From: Alligator mississippiensis | Taxonomy: Eukaryota > Chordata > Crocodylia > Alligatoridae | Reading direction: 5' to 3' | NCBI RefSeq assembly: GCF_030867095.1 | Contig: NC_081824.1 | Span: 143,373,433 to 143,437,432, forward strand | Length of the DNA stretch: 64,000 bases | Shown here: in pieces, positions 1 to 12,752 of the stretch | Position numbering within the stretch: the stretch's first letter is position 1 | Layout of the letters: each line of letters starts with the position of its first letter | Position numbers and translations under genes: made by a program | Notes under the pieces: generated by a model | Database searches by the model: none | The model's input: only the letters and a program-made list of their open reading frames with translations | What the model was told of the DNA's origin: nothing

Positions 1-299
1 TGTGACAGAAGCATGGCAAGCTCCTTGAGCACCCTGGGCAGGGTTGGGGTCAGGGATTATGCCATCCACTGGAAGTTAGACGTACCTGCCCGGTCTTCAC
101 ATTCAGACAGTAACTGTGTGGCCTCAAGCTGTTGCTGCTGGGGGCAGGCTTGTCACACACTGGCTGCAGCAGCCCCTGGGGTCCCCAGGAACTGCCCCTG
201 GTGCCCCATGCACCCACCTAACACCAATGTTATTAGGTTCTGGGTTCTGCCTGCCTTAACAAAGTCTCCTAGAGGGGATGGGGTATGATAGCAGTATAA

Positions 300-411
300 G
301 GTTTGCCCCAAATAGCCGAAATACTTCAAGGGATGTTCTTGCCTCAGGCAGAGGGTTGGACAAAATGACCTCTGGAGGTGCCTTCCAGCCCTATTTCTCT
401 ATGATTCTAAG
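300..411 (+). repeat. CR1 LINE 3' end
   Basis: The stretch carries the usual CR1 3'-terminal signature: a block reading as 'ggacaaaatgacctctggag' followed by 'ccttccagccctatttctct' and the terminal 'atgattcta' unit. CR1 copies are normally 5'-truncated and end in this short repeat instead of a poly(A) tail. Sequence before 300 could be more of the same 3' UTR but is too diverged to bound. A mariner-type element begins two bases after the tail. Confidence 0.7.
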
Positions 412-413
412 TA

Positions 414-901
414 CAGGCAGTCTTCAGACTTACGACATAATTGATTCCTGAAAAAAATGTCTCAAGTTGAAAGGCCATAACTCGGAACTGATTTTCCCAT
501 AGGAACAATCTTATAAATGGGGGACTGGTTCCTGAACCAAGGCCTGATACCCTATTTTCATGGAAAATAACCCAGAATTTTATACTCAATCAATTATAGT
601 TGAGCAACATCTATATAGCTACATTCATGTATTTACATTGTAAATAGAAATCATATTGATTTGGAAGGACTTCTTTGAGGCGACTTTGCTGGACTTTTTG
701 AAGGGCTCTTGGCTGGAGTCTTGCCTGCAGGTTTTTCTGGAGTCTTGTCTGCTTTCTTAAAGAAAGTGTCCAAGGAAGTTTGGGCAGATGCTCTCCAGGG
801 AGATGGGTGATGCAGTAAACTTGTTCACTGTGGTGTCAATTTATAAACGTCACAGGTGCTGTTTGTTGCAACTCAAAATGTCTTAAGTCAAGGACTGCCT
901 G
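414..901. mobile_element. Tc1/mariner (Tigger-like) non-autonomous element
   Basis: The left end reads CAGGCAGTCTTCAGACTTA and the right end, reverse-complemented, reads CAGGCAGTCCTTGACTTAAG. These are terminal inverted repeats with a few mismatches. A TA dinucleotide flanks each end (412-413 and 902-903), the target duplication of Tc1/mariner elements. The 488-bp body has no open reading frame of useful size. The middle (about 680-780) is lysine- and serine-rich when read on the minus strand and may be the remnant of a transposase C-terminus. Confidence 0.75.
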
Positions 902-903
902 TA

Positions 904-2394
904 TAACTAAAAGGTTGGATATGGACCATTTTGGAAATTTCAAGCTCTTTTTAGAGCATCCCTTCAAAAACTAGTATTTGTACTGGAGACTACAATATAA
1001 ACTAAAAAAAAATTACTCCGATACAGTAGCACAGATCTGTATTTAATTTTCAATTAAATACTGTTTTATGTTACCACACAATTTAAAAGTAAAACCTTAG
1101 GTAAATTGTAAGTACATTATAGGAGTTATTGAATAAAGCTGAAGGTTCTGATAGGTGGGCTTTGGGCACTTAAGTGACAGATGAGACTTGTGATAAGTTT
1201 ATACCTACTATTTCACTCTTTTTGGAACCACAATCACTTGACTTCTCCCAGACCCGAGGAAGAAAGCAAGAGATAGAGACCACCACAAACTACCCATCTA
1301 TCTGCATCCAAGGTACAGCCAAAAACTGCTAAATGTAAGCAATCAGACTATCAATAATGAAACCTATTCATGAAGGCTGAGAGGGATGACTAGGATAATT
1401 AGTTGGTCTAATAAAAGATAACAGATTTACCTAAAGAACCTTGTCTGCCTAGGATAATTAACACTTTTCTGTATACACTCTAAAAGATAACACTCAAATA
1501 CCTCCACCACACAAGGGTAGAAAGTTTTTCAAAATATGAAATCTTTTCTTTGCAATTTTATTCAAATCCTTAAGTCCATTAAGTTGTCTTCAATCTATTT
1601 TTCTTTGCAACACACTAGGAGAGAAAAAGGCTACAAGTGCAGTAAAAAGTTACACAAGGCATTTCTTTTCTCAGATGAAAAGCATTCTAGGATGAAAGTC
1701 ATTGCTGGCAAGAGGTAGTTTCAATTTATACCACCCTAAATACAATTGTATCTTTTTATGCAAGGAGTGGCCTGTATTTTTCAAAACCGATTAGGGAAGG
1801 ACTGGAAGAATCCAGGTTACAGAGTTTGAAGGGGATCCCCCCACAGGGGATTAGATTTGGCCTGCAGGTAGGGACATGTGGGTAGGTTAAAAGAAAGGCA
1901 ATTATCTTCCTGGGCAGAAGAAAACTTTTCCCCAGCCAAGAAACTAAAAGATCCTTTCCCCCCCCTCTCATCTTAGTGTTTGCATAACTTGTGGCCTTTA
2001 TTGCAATCTGAGTGTCTAATCTTTCTGATTGGCGCCAACTAGGCTGTGCCCCCATAGTTGTAGGCACTACACTAACATCAGTGACAACCTCTCAAAGAAC
2101 TTCTACTTTAAGACATGAGCATTTGGTAATGGGTGAATGAGACAAGTGGACCAGAATAATAAATAGAATGTGGATGATTTTTAGTCAGACACTGGTAGAG
2201 ATCATAGCTCTCTGCTGACTTCCTCATTTTAAGCTTGCACTTTACTGTTTGCATCAAGAAAGAAACAATTTTTGAGGAGGGTCTCAAACAAAAACCACGG
2301 TAAAGTGTTTGTGAGTTTGGACAGGAACCTGTTCCATCCTTTTTGTAAGAGATGCCATGGGAATAAGTGTGAAAGTGCTTGTTAAAAGAAGAGA
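904..2394. other. AT-rich stretch, no gene seen
   Basis: This is probably MPC1 intron 1. No conserved exon or convincing coding segment was seen. Around 1428-1460 there is a diverged piece of the same 'aaagaaccttgtctgc' motif that forms one arm of the hairpin at 2759-2837, so fragments of that MITE family lie here. Confidence 0.4.
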
Positions 2395-2467
2395 CAAGGA
2401 CTTCTTAGGGTGCTATCTTTTACTTTCCCAACTATACATTAAAAGATACCACCCTAAGAAATCCTTG
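2395..2467. repeat. 28-bp inverted repeat (hairpin MITE fragment)
   Basis: Arm 2395-2422 pairs with arm 2440-2467 at 26 of 28 positions across a 17-base loop. Both arms contain the motif TTCTTAGGGTG or its complement. A MITE origin is inferred from the similar hairpin 300 bp further on. Confidence 0.6.
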
Positions 2468-2758
2468 CCCCTTTCAAAATTCCTGGACTATCATGGCTAC
2501 AACATCACTCTAACACTACCTTGCTAAAGTAGTAACAAGAAGCTGGCATCACTGGGCCAGTACAATCAGTACTTTTTTTTTTATTAGAAGTGCAAAATAA
2601 AGCTGTAGTATGTTGCAGAGAGCTTTGTAAGCAAGGAAAAAAAGTTGAATTTGGGGCACTTGGAACAAGAGTAACAAATAGTAATTGACATACTTAGAGC
2701 AAAATGCTAAGATCTTAACAGCAGCATTTGGAATGGATTTGAAAGCCAGGATAATTCA

Positions 2759-2837
2759 GACAAGGTTCTTTGGATAAAGCTGATATCCTTTTCAGTTGAT
2801 TTAATAAAAGATATCAGATTTCCCAAAGAACCTTGTC
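2759..2837. repeat. Hairpin MITE related to GGTTGTAGCC-ended repeats
   Basis: GACAAGGTTCTTTGG at 2759-2773 is perfectly complementary to 2823-2837, and the inner bases pair imperfectly. The sequence after the right arm (2838-2870) carries 'ccttagaccaacacggctac'. Nearly the same words recur at 48684-48705 and, inverted, at 58783-58800, so this is a dispersed family. Confidence 0.6.
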
Positions 2838-2923
2838 TGCTTTTGTCCTTAGACCAACACGGCTACAACCAACACCCCTGAAACAAGGATAATTCAAAGC
2901 ACTGAAAACCATGCCCTATTTAA

Positions 2924-3893
2924 TAGAGGCGCACTAATACATCAGCCCAATATTGGATCGGCACTGATATAAAGAAAATTGACTGTAATGGAGATCGGCC
3001 TGATATGGCCAATAAGTTGGCCAATAAATGCCTGTGCATGCGTGCAGCACGAGCACAGCCTGGTGGCTTAGGGAGCTGTGTCCAGCTAGTAAATCTGGTG
3101 TGGCAGAAGGGGGGGGGGGGGACGACAAATCAAGGCCCCTGTGGTGAGGGAGGGAGGGAGTGGGGTAAGGGCTGGGGCAGGCGTGGAGGGGGAGGTGGCT
3201 CCCACTGCTGCGTGCAGCTCAGGAGGGCACAGAGGGGGCATGTGCCTCCCAATCTGCAGGGGCAGGGGGAATGCAGTTGCAGGCTGGGGCGACGCCTGGC
3301 TCTTCCCAGCGCATGGGGGCGTTGGACCAGGGCTGCACTTGGGGTGGGCAGCAGCAGTGCTGAGGAGTTATGGGGGGCTATGGTGAATTTTTGGGTGGCT
3401 GCAGCTCCCCCCCTGTAACCCCCTCCCAGGGCTGCTGCCACCCACCCTGAGTGCAGCCAGGCCCAGCCCCCCCCACCAGGAAGAGCCCAGCGCAGCCCTG
3501 GCCCCAGGCCCAGCCCATAGCTGCAGCCCACCCTGCCTGCGACCCACACAGATATGGAGGTATGTGCCTCTGCTCCCCCCCCCCCCCCCCAATGCCCTTC
3601 CAGGGTGTGCACACAGTGGTAGAAGCCAGCCCCACCTCCCCGCATCCCCTGGACAAGCCACAGCTCCATCCCACGCCCACCCTGCCCGGCTGTGCAGCCC
3701 CAGCCCCACTCCCTCTCTCACCGCAGGGGTCTTGATCTGTCCCTGCACGCCCTTTCCCTCCCACCACAACAGACTTACCAGCTGCACACAGCTCCCCATG
3801 CTATATTGGAAATCGGATCGGTATTGGCCAATATGCCTCCTTAAAAATCAGCTATCAGTATCAGCCCCCAAAATCTCTATCGGTGCACCCCTA
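2924..3893. mobile_element. hAT-type DNA transposon, non-autonomous, with perfect TSD
   Basis: The ends are TAGAGGCGCACTAATACAT and, reverse-complemented, TAGGGGTGCACCGATAGAG, which is an imperfect terminal inverted repeat of hAT type. The flanks are CTATTTAA at 2916-2923 and CTATTTAA at 3894-3901, an exact 8-bp target duplication. The interior (3060-3780) is GC-rich and purine/pyrimidine-skewed, with homopolymer tracts at 3110-3121 (G) and 3577-3590 (C). Open frames in both directions there are by-products of composition. No transposase is visible. Confidence 0.88.
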
Positions 3894-6800
3894 CTATTTA
3901 ACACTTGCATACTATAAACTCAAGCACATTTGGTACAATCTTAAGATTCCTGAATACCTCAGGATGCAGCTCCTTGCAAAAGTACATGACAGGTAGGAAT
4001 AACGGTAGAACACAAAGCGAGGACACAAACGCTTGGAGTCCTTTCAAAAAGGGGAGCAGCTGGTATATTCCAACCATTGTGCGAGAAAGGTTTCAAATGC
4101 AGCAAACCCGTTCCAGATTTAATCCTGGATGAAGAAGTGTTAAAAGATGTCGACAGACATAACCCTTAAACCTTTTAAACCACAACCATATATGCAACCA
4201 TTCTTTAAACCACAAGTATTCAGACATACAAGCCAATTTAGAACGATTTGTACCTCCTGAAATGTTTCAAAAAGTATACCTGGAAAATCAGGTATTATTT
4301 TGAAATGGCCCTTCTTGAACCAATGCACTAATATGTGCACACACCAAGCTTTCTATAAATAGTGTCTGGTCCTCCAGGCAGTCCCTTCTGCACCACTCCT
4401 CATGCCCTCTCCCTGATACCGCACCAACCCCTGCGTGGCACCTGGGTATTCTGATAACGCAGCCAGAACTCTACTACCCCAACTTATATTGACTGCACTT
4501 GATCCAGCCCTCAGCCATCCCCAGGCTGATGGGGGGGGGGAGGGGGAGGAAGCAGGTCAGGTGAGTAGAGGGGGTACCTCTGCTGCTTTTGGTGGAAATA
4601 TCCCTCCCCATCCCCCCATCAAAAACCACTTGTTAGTTTCATTCCACTGGTGTCAAAGAACCAAACTTCAGGGCATCCCAGCCTGATCTGGCCTGGGGGG
4701 TAGAGGCATGTGGGTAGGTGAATAGAGGGGGTGCCTCTGCTTCTGCATTTCCAGCAGGCTGCCCCAGGTCTCCAGGGTTTTTAAACAGCACTTTTCCCCA
4801 AACCACTGGTCAAATCTCATTTCATTCTTGGCAATGGACAGAGGCATTGGGCAGCTCTCCAAAGCACCCAGCACCCCAAGAAACCACCTGCCTCCCCCCC
4901 CTGCCAATCAGCCTGGGATGCCCCAAAGCCTGGTCAGATGACAGCACTCCAATGCCTAAAAGGCGATTGTTCCATGTAGGACCCTTGGTGGTGTATGTGA
5001 TGACATCTTTAGACTTAGGCAGCTGAGAACCAGTTCCTAAGCAGTGACATTCTTGGAGAGGTTCATGTGCTATTTGCAGCAACCAAAGTTGGAGTGAGTT
5101 TGCTGCACTTGAATTGTTCTCAGCTCCTTCACACACAGACATTAGAACTACCAGCTGGAGCCCTTTTTGAAAGGGCTTCAAGGATTTGGTGTCCACACCC
5201 CCACTACCAACAACCATATTGCTTGCATTAGCCAGACACATGGAAAGAACAAGTTTTTCACTACAGCTTTTTTCCCTTTGCCTCTTAGGAGTCATTTGTA
5301 AACCAGTGAGTGAACTAGCAGAGCAAAACCAAATAAGTTGTTTTGTGGGACCCTTTATCTACCATTATGGACAATAAAATAATATAAAGTTATCCCCAGA
5401 ACCCCAGAGCACCCAGCACCCCAGGAAAGTACCTGGCCATCCCACCTCCACTAAGATCAGCCTGGGATTCTGCAAAGCCTGGTGAATTGCCATGAATGGA
5501 GTGACATTGATAAGCACACCTTGGGGCAAACGCTGCTGAAAAGCAGCAGAGACTTTGCACAGCTTCCCCACTGATAACTTTTAAAACACCACTTCCCAGC
5601 AAGCTGTCCCCTACTTGTAAGGGTAGGGTAGGCAGCAGATGCAAAAGCGGCTCTCAACCCATCTCCCAAAGCTACAGAAAAATGGTGGATCTTGGTTGCT
5701 CATTTGAGTGTGTTTTTGATTTTTAGCTGCTCTTGCAACTTCCAGGAAGAAGGAAATAAAACCTTGCATGACTGCCACGTTCCTCCCCCCTGAGAAACAA
5801 AGTGAACTTGGGCTCACAAAACCATGTACTCTATGTAGGTATTTATCTTAGTTAGTTATTGTATGAAGGTGCATATCTACCCTGCCTTTTGACTGACTTC
5901 AGCCTAAGACAACTAACTACCTCTCTCCTCCCTGTCACCATTTCAAGGCAGATGCATCTTTCAGCCTTTTGAAAACTCATGCCAATTGCTGCATCAAAGG
6001 TAGACTGAGTGAGATCAGTCTTTTTGGAGGGCTGAGAAAAACAACCTGGCTGACACATCTGGTGGGAAGTTGTAGCCTTTTGCAAAAGACAAGCCGATCT
6101 GTCAATCCCTTGATTACAATCATTAGTTCCTAAAGCACACTTTCCCCTCAAAAATATTTGCTCTACATTAGAGACACACATTTCTAAACCTGAAAATAAC
6201 AGTTGAATAAAGGAAACCTTGCACAACAAAGCAAAAAGTGTTACCCAAACCTCTAACTTCTTGGTTTTTTTTAAGTGACAGCAAAGCAAGAGGAATAATA
6301 TGAATCTAACCTGATAGCAAGAAAGGGTCACATAAACTCAAAAAGTCACCATCCTTCAACCTCTGTCAAAGCATTCATCTTCAAGAACTTACTTTCAAAT
6401 AAATTTCTTGTTTAAAGACTGACAAATTAAGGAGAAATGAGAGTCAGTCAGCCCTATTTGAAGGTTTTATCCCTAGAAATCAGGGCACTCTTTGAAAAGC
6501 TGCAAAGGGCTGCAGCCTCATCAGTATTTTTAGTCACTTTCTAGAAAACTGGAGTTAATAAAACGATTCATGCTTTAGAGCATTGGAGTATAGCTAACAC
6601 AAAATGATTTCTATTTATAGTACATCATGGGACTTCTATGATAATGTTCAGCCCAAAGACGAGATAGACGTCAGAACGACTTAAAACGATGGTGGCAGAA
6701 AGTTTCACCTTACAGGAGATTACTAAATTATGTTCCTGTATAATGGATCCCACCTTATTCTCCTAACAGAGAAATACTCCATCATTACTTGCAGGATACC

Positions 6801-7584
6801 GTTTTCTAGGTGGAAAATGACTTGATTAGAATCTTTTTAATTGCTTCAATCAGTGGTGCAGGAAGTACCTGACAACTAAGTTAGATGGTTCAGTTACAGA
6901 ATAATCAGCCAAAAGTTTCCTAATTGACTATGTAGTTCTTAACCAAATTTTCAAATGCTACTCAGCCATTTTCAGAGAGACACGACACTCACCTAAATGG
7001 ACTGTTGCTGTATGTTCTCTCACACAAACCACAAATCCCAAGCCACTAGTGGTTTTTCAATTTTCTTTTGTAGCTTTGTGCAGAAAAGGTCAGGTTTTTA
7101 CTATATGTGGTGGAGTACGTCTTTTCTCCAGTTGTGAATTACGTGATTAACACCTACACTATCTAGTTCTACTGGTATCAACCAATGTACTCAAGCTCTC
7201 TCTTTTAAGCTAGAGTATGTCTGCCACAATTTGCTTAAGACACATTTGTTGTTGCCAGCCTTTTGTTAACACTGATGAATTGTGTAGCTCCAGAGCCAGT
7301 CAGGACCAGGTGTCACTGCATTCGATATTTAGGGCCTGTCTACACTGCAAACTTAAGAGTATTCGACAGCAAGCAAGTTGTGACGTTCCATGTGTAGCCC
7401 CTCCCCAGCCAGCACCAGCTTGGTTGGGTTGGGACAGCACTGTGGGCAGACTGGTCAACACTGACCCTCACTGATCCGAGTTCAGGTCTACTACAGCTAA
7501 TGGACCCACACAGCCAACAGGACCAACACATGAAGTCCGCTTCTCGACAGATTTTTTTCCCCCCTCCTTTAGGCTTTCAAGATC
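3894..7584. other. MPC1 intron 1, no exon recognised
   Basis: I searched by eye for the conserved second-exon peptide of MPC1 (around THFWGPV and NWGLPIAA) on the minus strand and did not find it, so the remaining MPC1 exons should lie before base 1. The stretch includes a diverged direct repeat (4857-4942 against 5407-5493). The rest is unremarkable AT-rich intron-like sequence. Confidence 0.5.
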
Positions 7585-8420
<836 letters not shown>

Positions 8421-8461
8421 TCCTGCTTATGCGCACGCGCATCGCCTCTCCTTTCTCTGTT

Positions 8462-8720
8462 TATCAATATACACACACCCCCCGTTCCCCCCTTAAATCC
8501 CTTACACACACACCCCCCTTAAACCTCCCGTTGTGCACACACACGTACACACCCTTTCCCTTACACCTCCCCCTTACACCTCGGTATTACACACCCACTC
8601 CTTTCCCCCTTACACCCCCCTTAGGCATGCACATACAGACACCTACCTCACCCTTATACACCCCCCCTCCCCTGTACACACACTGCCCCAGAGCAATCGC
8701 ACACACAGGCACACACACAC
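8462..8720. repeat. CA/CCCT-rich low-complexity block
   Basis: This is interrupted (CA)n and C/T-rich tandem sequence (cacaccccc, ttacacc words) directly upstream of the MPC1 promoter. Its proline/threonine/histidine-rich reading frames are artefacts of the repeat. Confidence 0.8.
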
Positions 8721-8978
8721 TGCCCTGCAGCAATGGACTTTCCATTTGTCCCCTACCCCAGATTCATTCTGTGGCAAGCACTTTCCATGGCCTCTCAGGG
8801 CAGAGATGCCCTCTGACCCTGTGCACACAGCCCCCATAACACAACACCTGCCGTCCAGCGCAGCCCTGCGGCTACTGGCTAGCTGCTTCCTTATCTCTGA
8901 CAGGAGAGAGAAAAAGAACCGGTCCCATTAATCCCTGAGGATCTTCCCTTCCGGGGGGAGTTCCCTTGCCCTTGCCCA

Positions 8979-9240
8979 CTGGTTCTCAACCTCTAGGCTA
9001 GAGGCCCCCCCTCAAAAAGTGGCAGCTCTTGCCTTTTGCTAGGTTTTTGGCTACAGAACCAGAGCAGTTTTGCTATTGCAAATAATTCAGACCCCACCCA
9101 TGGATTCCTATTTGAAATCTCTGGGTTTCTTGTGCAAATCAGGCTTGGCCACCTCAGAGTACTGACATAGTGTGACATCCTGTGTCACCCCTGAAAGGAT
9201 CTCAAGGCACCCCAAGGTGTTGTGGTATTGGCTACAAATG
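8979..9240 (+). mobile_element. hAT-like element fragment (CACTGGTTCTCAA end)
   Basis: It begins CACTGGTTCTCAACCTCTAG, the kind of terminus seen in Charlie-like hAT elements. Its inner part (about 9100-9135, GGATTCCTATTTGAAAT.TCTGGGTTT) matches the reverse complement of about 12545-12580. So it is one of two inverted copies of the same family, with a CR1 and about 1.1 kb of other sequence between them. Confidence 0.5.
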
Positions 9241-10389
9241 TCCAACTTGGGATCTTTAAAATTCTGGTTTATTAGGCGGATTGAAACACTGTAATGAAGT
9301 CAAATCATAACCTTGGGGCTGATCCCCTCACACACACACGCACACACACAATAGTGAGCTACAAACGTTGGGGGCGGGGGGCACCAGAGTCCAGTATACC
9401 TATCCTACAAGCACTGGAGTCTACCGTTGATGGCCAGTCGAGGCTTCTTCCAGTGTAGTGTTATCCTCCAGAAGGGGGTCGCCGGCTGGTCCTTCTGGCT
9501 GGACAGGTCAGGTGCTGGTCAAGTTGGAGATCAAGAGGATGCCGCTGAGGGTCACTTTTCACTGCTTTTTATCTGTCCTTGGCAGACTTGGGTGACTCCC
9601 CAGTTTTCAGGTTTGCCCAATCCAGGGGTCATTGACCCTTGTGGGACTTCCCTCTTGGTGGCTACTGGATGGCATCTGTCAACCCCAGGGGTTGTCCGCA
9701 TGTACATGCAGGTTTGGGAGTCCATTAATGAATTTTGAATAGGGCCCTGGGAGCGGTCAATCTGGAGATATTCTGCCCCAAAAGTTGGTCCCTGGCGTTG
9801 ATTAACTCAGACTGGGGCTTCTAGCCCTTGAACAGTGAAGTTTAGAGAATTCCCGGTTGCTACATTGTCTCCTATTGATTTCTTCCCTTGGTTGATCTGC
9901 GGTTTCCCTAGGTGTTAATCGCTGCTTGTTACTGAAGCCTGCTACTGTGTTATGCATTCAATCACTGATTCACTCGGTCTTTCAGGGGCGCGCCTGATAC
10001 AGAGAAGCGGTGGTTTGATTCCTGTCCTTGTTAACGTCGTTACAGTGTATAACTTACTTCTAAAAACTAAAACATTTATTTAAAAGGTGAGGAGTATAAA
10101 ATATAAGCTACAAGAGTAATGCCATGGCACACAAATAGATAAAAATACCAAAATACAAGGGGAGATACAAAATGCACACATACAAATTTTAAAGCACAAT
10201 TCCTTATCTTATAGTGAAAGAAAGAGGAAGGAAGAAAAGGTAAAAGAGGAGAAACATATCCAAAGAGGGGAAAGCAAATGCAGGCAAGAGGAAAAAGGGG
10301 CTTTCTGCTACAGTGGCACCTTGGTTGCAGAATCACAGCTCTAGCTGGAGCCTTCCAAGCTGGGGTGGGTGTGGTGGCTGTTGGTTGTA
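9241..10389. other. Unassigned stretch between hAT fragment and CR1
   Basis: This 1.15-kb stretch has a short (CA)n at 9332-9349, a moderately GC-rich half (9360-10020) and an A-rich half (10040-10300). It interrupts or replaces the 3' part of the CR1 that starts at 10390. I could not assign it to a family. A solo-LTR-like origin is possible, but matching ends and a target duplication were not established. Confidence 0.3.
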
Positions 10390-12510
10390 TCACATCCTCA
10401 GCTGCAGAAAATGTGACTCTGGGATCCCTTTTCGCTGCTGTGCTGCTGACAAAGTCATCCCGCATCCTGTAAGGGTGCTGGTGATTCCTTCTCCCTAGGT
10501 GCAGCGCTTTGCACTTGTCTTTGTTGAACTGCATCCTATTCTGTTTTAGCCACTTTTCCAAGATGTCCAGATTTGCCTGGATTCATTCCCTACCCTCTAG
10601 TGTGTTAACTTTACTCCATAATTTGGTATTGTCTGCACATTTGGATAGAGTGCTTTCTATGCCCTCATACAAGTCACTGATGAAGACATTGGACAGCACA
10701 GGTCCGAGGACTGAGTCTTGTGGGACTCCACTGCCCACAATTGTCTAGGTTGATACCAACCCATTCACCACCACTCTCTGGGTGCGACCCCTAAGCCAAT
10801 TTGCCACCCACCTGACTGTGTAATCATCTACATCACAGTTGCTCAGTTTATTTATGAGAGTAGGATGAGATACTATATCGAAGACTTTCTTAAAATCCAA
10901 GTAAATGACAGCTACCTTGACTCCTGCATTTAAGCAATTTGTGACCTGGTCATAAAAAGAAACAAAGGTAGTCAGGCAGGATCTACCTGCTATGAATCTT
11001 CCCTTCAGCATTATTTTTCCTGCTGGACTCCCACAAATGTGATCCTTAATAATTTTTTCAAAGGTTTTCCCAAAGATAGAGGTGAGACTAACCGGTCTAT
11101 AGTTTCCCAGATCCCCTTTCCTCCCCTTCTTGAAAATAGGGACCACATTGACCTTTTTCCAGTCCTCTGGGACCTGACCTGAGCACCATGAGTGCTCAAA
11201 CAGCTGTACCAGTGGCTCTGCTATGACACTGGCCAATTCCTTCAGCACCCTTGGATGAAGATCATCTGGGCCTGCTGATTTAAACACGTCCAGTCCTTCC
11301 AAGTGCCTTTTCACCAAGTTGGCACTAACAGTTGGTGGGCTGGTGTCCCTTTTGTGCCTGTCTATGATCCAGTTGGGATATTTGTCCTGATCCATGTTCA
11401 GGAATACAGAAGCAAAAAACTCATTGAAGAGCTCAGCCTTGTCCCCCTATCTGTCACTAACTGCCCTAGTTAGTCCTGTAGAGGTCCTATGCTACTCTGT
11501 GCCTTCTTCTTACTGCCTACATACCAGAAGGAGTATTTTTTGTTGTCTTTAATGTTTTTTGCCAGCCTAAGTTGCATTTCCGCTTTGGCCTTTCTAACTG
11601 CCTCCCTGCAAGTGTGGGTCAAGTAGGTATACTCCGCCTTGGTAGCTACCCCCTTCTTCCACAGCCTATATGCCTCTTCTTTTACCCCTAGGCTTTCCTG
11701 GATTTCCCTGTTCAGCCAAGAGGGTTTCTTGGCCCCTTTGCTCCCTTTCCTGTGCAATGGGATTGTCTCCTTCTGCACCCATAGGATCACTCCCTTTAGG
11801 AATGACCACCCTTCCTGGACTCCCATCTCATCAATGCTCCTGTTCTTCAGTGCCTCATTAACTAATCTCTTGAGCATACTGAAGTTAGCTTTTCTGAAGC
11901 CTAGCACTTCTGCCCTGCTGGTTATCTTTCCCACCCTATGTCTGACAGTGAATTCAATCAGGTGATGGTCACTGTCCCCTAGGTTACCTTGTGTCTTTAG
12001 ATCCCCCACCAAGCCATCCCCTGTAGTCAGCACCAAGTCCAGTAAGGCATTTCCCCTAGTGGGACTGTATACTTCCAGTGTTAGGTGAAGGTCCTGTATG
12101 CAGGTTAAGAACCTATGTGAATGGTTGGATCTAGCTGCCTGCTCCTCCCAGCAGATGTCAGGGTAGTTTAGGTCACCCACGACAACCATGTCCCTTGACC
12201 ACATGGCCTTTGAGAGCTGTCTCGAGAATTCCAGGTCCAGCTTATCCTCCTGATGTGGTGGCCTGTAGTAGACCCCACTACCAAGTCCCTTTCCCCTTGA
12301 CCACCTTGTATTCTGACCCACAATACCTCAATTTGCCCCTCCTCTGATCCCATCTTGACTATGGAAGATATATATTGCTCCTTAACATAGCAACACCCCC
12401 GCCCCCTGTTTTCCCTACTCTATCACATCTGTACAGCCTATAGCCCTCAATGCTTACTGCCCAACTGTGGGTAGGGTCCCACCAGGTTTCAGTTAGCAAT
12501 GTTAGTTGTG
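10390..12510 (-). mobile_element. CR1 LINE ORF2 remnant (endonuclease + reverse transcriptase)
   Basis: Read on the minus strand, the copy starts within the endonuclease at LTETWWDPTH (about 12500). It continues through the SDHHLIEF endonuclease motif and on to reverse transcriptase blocks [46 protein letters not shown] and a CADNTKLW version of the F/YADD-box. The endonuclease (12321-11470) and RT (11395-10745) segments are open but in different frames, with a further frame change near 10745. The catalytic ADD is altered to ADN, so the copy is dead. It is 5'-truncated as usual. It also lacks the CR1 3' end, because recognisable sequence stops at about 10390. Confidence 0.9.
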
Positions 12511-12544
12511 CAAACATGATTAGGTGCAATGTTAGCAATGCTTA

Positions 12545-12752
12545 GTGTGCAAACCCAGACATTTCAAATAGGAATCCAGAGAGTTACAAAAATTCTGACT
12601 TGTGGTATGAGTTCTTTGGAATAGAAACTGTTCTTTTATTTTTTCATAATCAAAAAATGAGTGAAAACTAAGAACTGGCATTTTCCAAGGGGTGTCTTGA
12701 GTCTAATGAGGAGTGCCTCAAATCTAAAAATGTTGAAAACCACTGGTTTAGG
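12545..12752 (-). mobile_element. hAT-like element fragment, inverted partner of 8979-9240
   Basis: Reverse-complemented, it starts CAGTGGTTTTCAACATTTTT, resembling the CACTGGTTCTCAA end at 8979. Further in it matches 9095-9135 closely. The two fragments face each other across the CR1. They may be the two arms of one interrupted element or two separate insertions. Confidence 0.5.

Noticed and set aside
3005-3917. Cluster of overlapping Gly/Pro/Trp-rich open frames on both strands
   Set aside because: They lie inside the hAT element 2924-3893 and come from GC- and homopolymer-rich composition. There are no motifs or splice context.
9241-10389. Solo LTR
   Set aside because: Composition is suggestive, but no matching TG...CA ends with a target duplication could be established.
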